Of a DNA stretch of 64,000 bases, positions 51,101-61,085 are shown one piece after another. Position numbers and translations under genes: made by a program. A model generated the notes under the pieces. That model saw only the letters and a list, made by a program, of their open reading frames with translations. It was not told the origin of the DNA and ran no database searches. The stretch comes from Apis mellifera (taxonomy: Eukaryota > Arthropoda > Insecta > Hymenoptera > Apidae). The DNA lies in NCBI RefSeq assembly GCF_003254395.2, contig NC_037651.1, positions 992,001 to 1,056,000 of the forward strand, in the 5' to 3' direction. How positions within the stretch are numbered: position 1 is the stretch's first letter; each line of letters starts with the position of its first letter.

Positions 51101-53120
51101 AATTAATATGTTGTTCAAGGATTTATACACATATACATATGTGCACAGGCGTTTAAATGACGCGCGCACGTGCGCACGTGTGCACATATCGTATACGTCT
51201 ATATTACGCATGTATGTATGTATTGTATATAACAGCGACAATTACAATGCATCGTTTATGATCAGTAATAATAATCGTAATCGAAAACCTTACCGATTAC
51301 TAGATGAAACCGAAAAAATACCTGGCGAAGTAATCATAATTAATTAACCGTTTAATTAGTACAGTCGTTATTACTCGTAACCCTTAGTCCATCGTTAATT
51401 CATAATTTTTTTTTTGTTATTTTTGTCTTTAACGCTTATATCACTCGTTATAGATACAGGGATACAGAAAAATAATACCGCGCGGCTGTGGTGGAATCTC
51501 TTAAATTATATATTATGTATATATAAATATATATATATTTATATTTATATATATATGTATATATATATATATAAAAGGGGATCGAGGACTGTCATTAAAA
51601 TAAATTTTCTCTCGCACGGATTCGCTCTGTCTCCGGTATCGAATTTTTAATCACGATCCAGGATCTAACGTGCAAAGATCCAATCGCGAACGAATGATCT
51701 TCCTCTCGAAGAATATCAAATTTTTATAACGAGAAAAATTTTTCTTTTTAATTAATAAATTATCTTTTATTTATTTCAAGATTTTTGTAAAATTTCATCA
51801 TTGTAAATTTTCTACTTCGTAATATTGCAATTATCAAAAATTTTATATTGTAAATGTTTGAATATTTAAAAAATTGATCTTCTGTTCGAGGGAAGATTAT
51901 GCAATTTTTATAGTCATAAAAATTTCTTTTTTATTGTAAAATTTTTTGTAAGTTTTTTTGATTTCATTTCAAGATATATATCATGTGATATTTTGTAATG
52001 AGTTTTGTGAATAGAATTTTAATTTATTAAATGTCACTGATTCTTTGATTTATAATTACACACAAAATAGTGGAAGTAAAATTATTGTTCGCTAAATTAG
52101 ACGGAATATTAATCATTATGATGCATTTCTCTATTCTTGGTAAGAAACATTTGAATATCAAACTTTCAAACTTTTATAATCGAACGATATCGTTAATTAT
52201 TATGAAAGTTTTGTCTAAATATTTTAAAAAATGTAGATAATTTTTTAATAAATTCTTATTTTCACCTATTTCTCTCATATTTCTAACAATATACGTTTTA
52301 CCTCAAGAATAAGAAAGTTCAAGCTGAAAATTCTCCGGAAGCAATGCGTATTGCCAATTAACAAATTCAGAGAATTATGATTTTCTAATGATATCTAATT
52401 TAATATAACTCTGAATGAACTTCAAACTACGAAAATCGATAATATATCATATATAATATACAATGTATAAAAATTCTAAACTAAGACTTCTAATGAAATT
52501 TACAATGTATCAAAACTTAAATCTACAATTTTCTCAAGAACAAAGATTAAGATTTATTCAAATAATCTCTAACCTTTGTCCATCGATCTTCTATCTCGAA
52601 TAAGAAATATTTGATATGATCAATGCACAGAAAATTCCAGATCGCGAATATTCGACACCGCTTTTAAACAATATTAGGATAAATTGTAGCTTTACTTAAC
52701 GATTCTACCAGCCGAACTCGTCTACGTTTAGCGAGATCGGGATATCAATTTTACACGAGCTGCACTATTTAGGTCCTTGGTCCATTTTCGACGCATACAT
52801 TTTATTTACAAGACATTATTACTCTTTTTTTTTTTTTTCATTTATTTCTTCTTGGTACGTGCATTATCATATTACTCTCTCTCTCTCTTTCTCACTCTCT
52901 CTCTCACCTTTTTTTTTTATTTATTTTACTTTACTTGGTTTGTATGCATAATATCATCCTCTTCAAGACAGATCGAGAGCGAATCGTCGAGAGGATCTTT
53001 GTATGTATCGTTAATAAGTAAATCGAGAAACTCGCGTATTTCATTTTGTTTATATTTTTTAATAATATTATTACTTTTGTTTTTTTATTGTGGAACTTAA
53101 TCAAAGTAGATCAAACGAAT
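51101..53120. other. Mixed-composition stretch, function unknown
   Basis: Less AT-biased segments occur at about 51,100-51,720 and 52,560-53,000. The first holds an alternating purine-pyrimidine tract and (TA)n runs at 51,510-51,573, and the second a (CT)n tract at 52,874-52,906. Open frames are low-complexity. These could belong to untranslated sequence or regulatory DNA of the rhomboid gene to the right, but nothing in the sequence proves it. Confidence 0.35.
51160..51189. promoter_or_regulatory. Alternating purine-pyrimidine tract with two CACGTG boxes
   Basis: Thirty bases of strictly alternating purine and pyrimidine, rich in CG and CA steps, which can favour left-handed DNA. It contains two perfect E-box palindromes CACGTG at 51167-51172 and 51175-51180, the type bound by bHLH factors. 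In an AT-rich desert such a tract stands out. A regulatory role is an inference. Confidence 0.4.
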
Positions 53121-56100
53121 ACAATCTTTATATCGGATGGTTCTTGTTGGATTAAACATTGTCAAGCACTTTTTTAAATTGCCTGATCTGCGGAGAGAAT
53201 GACAAAAAAATTGTAAATTATGAGAGCTTTAGTTTGATCAGTTTTTTGGCTTATTTTTTATGAACTCATTAAATATTCAATCAATTTATTAAATAAATAT
53301 ATAATTTGATAAGAAATTTTTCAATGTAAAGATTAAAGAGATAATTGTGTATAATAGACTTAAAATTATTAAAATATCAAGATTTCAATAAAATGTATGT
53401 ATTATATTCTATCATATACTTTATACTTTTTAAATGCAAAACATTGAATAAATATTAATATTTTTAAAAATGATTCAAGTTTTTCATATTGTTCCATACA
53501 TTACTATATTTTTTATCGATAGGAGATTCATTAATATTCATAAATATTTCATATAAAATAATGAAATATTTATTCTTATTTCAAAACTATCTTTCAAAAA
53601 ATAATAATAAAAAAATAATTTAAATCTTTCAGAATAACCAATTTACATCAAAATTTATTTTAGGAAAAAAAAAAATTCAAAATATATTTCATAATGAAAT
53701 ATCTTAAATCTTATTTTAGAATAATAAATTATAATATTAAAATTTAAAATAAAGACATTTTTTATTTTACAATAAAAGATATCTAAATAGATATTTTTTA
53801 TCATAATATAATACTTTATAAAATTTAAAAAAAGAAAATTTTTAATAAAAAAATATTCTATATTTTGATAATAATAATAAATTTTAATATTTTTAATAAT
53901 ATATTTTAACATATTTAATATAATCATAATCAATAAAATAATGAAATTATATTAGAATTTTAGCTTTAATATAATCATAATCACTAATAAATAAAATAAT
54001 GAAATTATATTAGAATTTTAGCTTTCTCTCTGAAGATTAGGCAAATATAACGCAGTCAACTCCGATCGTCCCCGCAGGCGAAAGACGATATTCCACCTCG
54101 CCGTGATCGGTATGGAAATATCGAAGGTATTTCTCAGATTTCTTTCATTCAAATTTTTCTTTTTTTCCTTCTTATTTTCAGTTTTTTCATCCATCTCTCA
54201 TTTTCTCTTTTTTCTCATATACACACACACTTTCTCTCTCTCTCTCTCTCTCTTTCTCACTTGTATGACATGCTATTACCTGTATATGACACATTTACAA
54301 TAATAACAATATGTTGCTCGTCGACAATCGTCACCTCGGTCCACCTCGGTCCTTAATTCGTACTTATTTTTTTTCTTCTTTATGTATACGTGTTATATTT
54401 ATATATACTCATATTTATATATTTATATATTTATATAATCCGAAAATTTCAGTGTGTGTTGATGGTAAGTACGTGTTTTACGTGTCTCCTGTATGTGTAT
54501 TTCTGAGTGTTCAAAGGTTCTGGACCCCCTTCCTATCTTTCCATTTCTCACAATCTATCCTTATCTTCATTTTCGTTTTCTATTAACCCTTTTCGCTTTT
54601 TCTCGCCTTTTGCTCGATCATTTATCACAAAGTTTCTCAAATTTTTCAAACGAATGATTCTTACGCTTGCCGTTCATTATTTTATCGTGAAATCGTGATA
54701 CAAATTCTTGATTAAACTATATTCTCTTGTCGATCGACAATCATGATTTTTTATTGCAATAAAATTAATCTTGTCTATCTGATTTTGTTAACAATGGATG
54801 GATTTGTACTATATTCATTCGACTATTTAACACTTTTGTTGCTATTAATATTTTATGTTTCATATATAAAATTTTTCTTTAGATTTGTTTGTAGTTTTGT
54901 TATAAATTTAAAATAATTATCGGTACCTCTTGGACAGAAATTTATTAAGCAATGATATTAATAAGCTATAAATTATAGATTTTGTGATAAATAGAATAAA
55001 TTAAAATTTATTATTTCAATAATTTCATTTATTATTAAATTTATTGATATTAACTTTTAATTTAATTATGCAAAAGGAATCCATAAAAAAATATTAATTA
55101 AATCTATAAAAATATAATATTTTCTTTTTAAATGTAAGGATATAACTACAATGAATTTAATGAAAAAAAATTTAATAATAAAATTAATACTATTATTAAA
55201 ATAATTAAAATAATATAATGTATGTTTGTAGTAACGAAAGTGTTAATTTTTGTCGAGATTGGATATGGAAAAAGTAAAATGATACAATGTTTTCTTAATA
55301 GAAAATGCAATATTCCAATGAAATTTTAATTATCATTAAATCAATTATATATAAAAATGTATTAATTAGAAATGAAAAAAGAGGAATTAATATTAAAATT
55401 ATATTACTATTTTAATGTTATAACATGTTAAACATTTAACATATTAATTATAACACATTAGATATTTTATATCTGGATAAAAAAATTAATTTTTCAACTT
55501 TCTTTTGATTTTAACAATTTAATATTTTTTTTTAAAACAATAAGATAACATTAATTTAGATTTTATTTCACAAATTATTTAAAAGATATTAAATTTTAAG
55601 ATATATTATATTTAAAATTTTAAGATTATATTATAGTATTATTTTTAATTAATTCAAATTTTTATTATAAAACTGAATCACATTATATTATACATAAAAA
55701 TATTATATTATATAAAAAAATTTATACAACAAAAAATAAAATATTATTGTCTTCATCATTAGACTAATTTAAATCTTTTTCAGTTGTTCATTTTTAACAA
55801 AATATTATTTAAAAAAATTCATATTATACTAAAATTCAAGAAATATTATTTATATTTTTTTCTATAAAATAACATGTATCATTTCACTTTTATTTAAGAA
55901 ATGCAATAAATAAAACATAAAAATATTAAAAATTTGATCAAAAACTTAATTCAAATAATATTCTTAATTTTGAAAATTATTATATATAATTTATTAACTT
56001 AGTTTATATTCTACTGTTCTATCAAATATTGTATTCATTGAATAATTAAAAAACACAAATAAATGTTTTCATATATATAATAATTTTAACCAATCTTTTT

Positions 56101-57400
56101 CAACGCAAATATTTTTCTAATATCAAAATATCGTTTCAATTCGAGTGTAATTTGTTAATGCGTGTACCATCATGAGAAGTTCAAATTCCGCTAAAATTCG
56201 TTATTGTATAATTCAAATCCTTTAATGATCTTTTAAAATGAAATATATTTAGTGATTCGTTTAAATCATTATATTTAGTTTTATGATTTTATTTATTGAT
56301 AAATTTATTTCACAATAAAATGAATTTAGCTATGATTCTCAAAGTTCATCATTTACAATAAAAAAATCATTGAAGACAGATTTTGATTAATGTTCATTCT
56401 CTTTCATTCTATGAGAAATTAATGGTAGAATAGAAAATGATAGAAAGTATAGATAAATAGTTTTACATATGATATCATGTGATGTATACTTGTGAGTAAT
56501 GTGTTTACAGAAAATTGTTTACTTTTGCAATTTACACGAAATCGATACAAGTTATAAATATTGTGTGCGTGGTCAGATATAATCTTATTCTATCGTGCTA
56601 TTCTTTCTTGCTTTAATTATAGAAATTTGTAATTTTTTTCATAATCAATTAAAATTTCTTTTGCAAAATTTTATATAATATAAGAAAGTATTACGGATTT
56701 TTATACATTATACTTTTCATAAAGTTTAAAATAACTAAAAATTTTAATAAAATTAAATTTAATAAATTTATCAATGTTTATAATATATTTTACATATTTT
56801 TCCTTGTAAAAATATATTAAAAAATATTCCTTTAAAAAGAAATTTATTTAAAAATAAATTTAACTGAAAATTTTTTTAAAATTTTTCTTGAAAAAATAAC
56901 GTTTCTCAAAAAAATCAGACTTTCATTTCTTTTAAAAGAAGATTAGAAAAAGATTTGTCTAGAAAACTAGAAAAATTCGCGCGATATTTAATCAAGTTCT
57001 TCTAATTAATTGTATCATATTCACAGCCACTTAATCTTATTTTGGAAAAAATTAAAAAAAATGTTTATTGGAAAGAAATATTCGTTAAAATTTTACACAT
57101 TGAATATTCATTTAATCAAGGAACATTATTCGTTTGCATTATTAGACCTGATTTTATCCAAGATAAGAATAATTTTTATGAAAGAGAAAAAACTAGTTTT
57201 AAACCACGCCTTAAACAACTTTTTGAGCTAACTTTCATTAATTCTTGTTTAATTGTTTTATAATATTGATTTGTTCGCATAGAGAAACACGAGTAAATTC
57301 GTGTTAATCGGTCATTAAGGAGGTTACGTAGAAACTTGTGCGTAGCCTGGTCGGGCAAATGGTAAAAAATAGTCGATAAGGAAGCATGAAGGGGTTATAT
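53121..57400. other. AT-rich stretch with a small island at 54.0-54.7 kb
   Basis: AT-rich background. The part at 54,030-54,120 is CpG-containing and followed by CT-rich sequence to about 54,700, including a (CT)n run near 54,237-54,254. Frames there are pyrimidine-run artefacts. A 51-bp duplication is listed separately. Confidence 0.5.
53914..54025. repeat. Tandem duplication, 51-bp unit
   Basis: The first copy starts at 53,914 and the second at 53,965. Each contains 'tttaatataatcataatc' and 'attatattagaattttagc'. The second carries a small insertion of about 7-10 bases (ctaataa). Otherwise the copies are nearly identical. Confidence 0.85.
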
Positions 57401-59870
57401 ACGATTCTAAATTGAAAAATATGAGATTTGGTCGAGAGATACAATGAATTAATTATTTTTTCCTTCATCGAGCATGGTTTTCGATTATCGTAATTGTCGC
57501 ATTTGCCATTAATTTACAGAGGGTGTTAACTCTCTGATTTTATTATATTGATCAAGTATAAAAAAAAAAAAAAAAAGAAAAAAAGGGGGAATATACATAC
57601 GAATCGAAGTAAAATATACTTAATCATGGCTTTCATTGTACTTTCAAGAATTTTTTTTTCGTTTACAAGTTTGTTTACGATTATATATATTATGTATACT
57701 CAAGCCAGAAAATATTTTAATTTAAATACTTTAAATTAATATTCCTTTATCTCTTCTTAATCATCACCGATGAAAAATAAAAGAGAATCATTTCGCCATA
57801 AATTTTGAAACTTTTTCTTCTTTTTCTTTTTTTTCGTTCAAGCGCTAGCGATATATTATACGCAGAGAAATGTATAAAAATCGTTTATCGGTTATATGAA
57901 GAATAATCAAATCGTTATATGCGTTTAATATATCATTATAAGAGACGCGTCCTTTTCTTTTCTCTCTTCTTTTTTTTTTTTTTTTTTTTACCAATAAGTT
58001 TTTTTTCTTTTGAAAAAGTAGGTTTATACCTCGATATAATTGTCACGTTATTCCGATTAATATTACACTTATGAATATTTTCGAGTGATTATGAATATTA
58101 TCGATTTATTACATTATCGTGTACGAATCACTGTTTTCTCGTGGCATGCTCAACACATACGAGGATAGAAAACCATGCCTTCGAATTTATGAAATTCGAA
58201 AAGAAATCGCTAAGAATCGATAAGCATGATACTATTCTTGTTACGTTTTTAAAAATTGTACGAAGAAATTATTGAGAGAAGGAAATGATGCTTTTGCTTG
58301 CATATATTCAATTCGATTTAATACTGCATACATCAAAATAATACTTATTTATTCTTATAATAAATAATAAATAAATATTTCAAGATCTAAGAATTAAATA
58401 TGAAATAATCAATTTTTTCAGGTAAAATTTTAAAAATTAAAAACTTTTTTATTCAAACAAAGATACTTATATATAATGATAATGATATGCAATTTGTAAA
58501 AAATTAAAAAATTTTTGATATGTATTATTAAAGAAATAATATAATTCATATAATATAATATAAAATAATTTTATATTTTGTAATAATATATATTTAAAGA
58601 GAAAGATATATATTTATATAATTCACTTTGCATTTATAATTTTTAATAATACCACTTAATGAATTAATGCTAATTCTAATTAATTAAACTTTCAAAATGA
58701 TAAAATAATAAAAAATAATCTTTATATTCCTAAATCATTTCAATGCTTCATAAAATAATATTTATTTCTCTCCAATAATAATAAATAAAATATTTTTTAA
58801 AATAATAGTACAAAAATAAATATTCCAAAATATAATAAAAATTTTTATATTAATAAAATAATTTAAATATTTTATCAAACAATCAATTCATTTAAGATTA
58901 AAAAAATTGAAATTTTTTTCAAATTTTCATTTATCACCAATATTTAAAAAAATCACAAAGATACGAAAGCAGAAAGCACATTTTCCTTCCACTGGCATGT
59001 TTCTATGATTCCCGTGAACCGATCGACGTAGCTGCGTCGACGAAACCTTAATCGACTTCCTTGTCGAGCATGCTACGTTAGAATGAATGAGAGATCACGA
59101 ACGTGCGATACAATATTTAGAAGAAATGCGTTTCTTTTCTTTTTTTCTTTTTCTCTCTTTTTTTTTTTCTTTATCTCGAATCACTTTCACATTTATTTTT
59201 TTGCGACGATCTCCACATTGTGGCACATCACGTTCGCTATTGCTATTTTTATTTCTCGTGTGTACATACTCAATTATCATCGATTACACGCGATTAAGAC
59301 GCAGACGAATAGATTCATTCTCTCTCTCTCTTTTATTCTTCGTTCTCTCTCTCTCATTCCTTTTCACAGACAATTTTTCTTCGTTTCTTACATTTACATA
59401 CCCGTTATAATAAAATACACATTCACGAATGTCACAGTGTTGCTTTGTTTCTTTTTCTTTTGTTTTTTGCCTCCTCTCTTTTTTCTTTTATCCTATCTGA
59501 ACGCAATTAATCGCCCCTCCTGCATATTTCCTCGTCCATTATTTTTTCTCTTTCATTTCCAACTCCTTGTTTCTCTCCATCCGATCGCATCTATAATTAT
59601 GTACAAGGTGAAAATTGATTAAGTGTTCTCTGATAATCGCTTCTTTCATCAGTTTCTCCCGCTCTCGCACACCATTATAAAAAATTGATTCGTTTTTATT
59701 TTCCTCTTCATCACGGGATTTACTTTATCGTTACAACACTTTCTTCTCGATGTCGTCTTCTTCTTGATTCTTTTTTTCTTTCGATCGTTTATCTTCATCA
59801 TTCAAATCTTGCGGAAAGTTAAGTTTATCCGATTCATCAGCAATAAGATCCTTTCTCTCTGAATGATTTT

Positions 59871-59945
<75 letters not shown>

Positions 59946-60653
59946 CTTATGAAAAATATTCTCGAAGACAATCGTGTGTTCACCCATCACAGATAGTTCC
60001 AGCTTGGGAGGTACGCTTTAAACACTTTCAACGTTCCTCTCTACCCCCTTTCTCTTCTTTTTAAAATTAAACTTACTAAAGTCGTCCTTACGCTTGTATA
60101 TGTATATGTATAAGTAACAAGAGTCTTCGTTTTATATATATATACACGTGTATTCATTTTCTCGTTTCTAAACGTTCGAAGAGGGTCAGAAGCCTTCTCT
60201 AAATATTTGACGATTCTTCTTTCGTTTCGTATGCATCACTCTTCCATTTCGATCCATCACGTTTTATCACGATCTTTCACTGTTCAATAGACATCCACCC
60301 TCGTACCACGATCTTTGGTAACGATAGTCGTGTTACATTAAAGGCGCGTTTTATTTTTTTTTTTTCTTCTCTAATATTTACATCCCACCGCGGAACACAC
60401 GGTTAAAGAGACTACCGAGGATCCCGGTGGAGTTTATTTTATTTTAAGGCAGTGTCGTTCGTCGTGGACGAGTTATCTCCGGATTCCTTGGCGTCAGGTT
60501 CTTCACAACATTATTTTCAATCCTTCAATCGTGATTTCCGCATCGATTTGAAAATAGCAGAGCCAGCACGATCAAGCTTGTATAGGGCCTTGTTTGACCC
60601 TCGATCACGTGTAACGATGGTTCGAACTCGACTTCGAAACACGGCCCCGTGTG
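57401..60653. other. Pyrimidine-rich stretch, possible iRhom 3' untranslated region
   Basis: The plus strand is rich in T and C runs (57,960-58,000, 59,120-59,600, 59,760-59,930). The part at 58,980-60,650 is less AT-biased than the desert. The last 230 bases before the iRhom stop codon are balanced and CpG-rich, fitting a conserved 3' untranslated region of that minus-strand gene. TTTATT at 60,433-60,438 would be an AATAAA for it. The 179-codon plus-strand frame at 59,083-59,622 is Phe/Leu/Ser-rich and follows the pyrimidine bias, so I do not call it a gene. How far the untranslated region extends is unknown. Confidence 0.4.
59876..59931. repeat. (TC)n microsatellite
   Basis: About 27 CT/TC units, giving an artefactual alternating Arg-Glu frame on the minus strand. 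Confidence 0.95.
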
Positions 60654-61085
60654 TCATACGGGCTCTTCCCGCTTAAAGTTGATGTTCTGCGAAGCGCAAA
60701 AGTCACGTGTGAACGGGATGCAGTTGAACAGTTTACACACCTCGCACTCATACACCGGCACGTTGTAGAAGAGAGCTAGAAGAAGTGTGAACAGAACGAC
60801 GATGAGGATCATGCAGATCCATATCAACCAGATCTTGCGACGACGATCATATTGGCCAAACGAGATGAATGGTAACAAGGCGTAAGCGGCGAGGAAACCG
60901 AAGATGAAACCGAATAGGTGAGCGTAGTTATCCACCCATGGAAGAATGCCAAGGATTAGTAAGCCTATGAGGACGAAAATCAGCTTGGATAAGGCTCGTC
61001 GTGGATGCTTCAACATCGGCCAACAGTGCAATACCTCGACGATCAACGTTGCGAGGAGGGCAAAATGTGCTCCTGCTGGCCCGAC
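60654..61085 (-). CDS. rho-5: Inactive rhomboid protein (iRhom), last coding exon, partial
   Basis: C-terminal 143 residues of an iRhom, a catalytically dead rhomboid of the ER/Golgi that controls trafficking of membrane proteins such as EGF-family ligands in flies and ADAM17 in mammals. The exon opens at a clear acceptor (caatttcag) with phase 0 and ends with TGA at 60,656-60,654. VGPAGAHF at its start is the region holding the catalytic Ser in active rhomboids (GxSG). Here it reads GPAG, with no Ser, as in iRhoms. Three hydrophobic segments follow, with LPWVDNYAHLFGF keeping the conserved His. The cytosolic/lumenal end has CEVCKLF and FPF/IPFTRDFC-type Cys positions typical of iRhom ends. 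Earlier exons (the long cytosolic N-terminus and the cysteine-rich iRhom homology domain) must lie beyond position 64,000. The gene symbol follows the fly orthologue and is inferred. Confidence 0.9.
   Translation of the reverse strand, partial: VGPAGAHFALLATLIVEVLHCWPMLKHPRRALSKLIFVLIGLLILGILPWVDNYAHLFGFIFGFLAAYALLPFISFGQYDRRRKIWLIWICMILIVVLFTLLLALFYNVPVYECEVCKLFNCIPFTRDFCASQNINFKREEPV

Noticed and set aside
59083..59622. 179-codon open frame on the plus strand
   Set aside because: Composition is almost entirely Phe, Leu, Ser and Ile, following pyrimidine-rich DNA. No domain is present, and a second long frame overlaps it in another phase.
59802..59990. Arg-Glu repeat protein on the minus strand
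   Set aside because: Direct translation of a (TC)n microsatellite.
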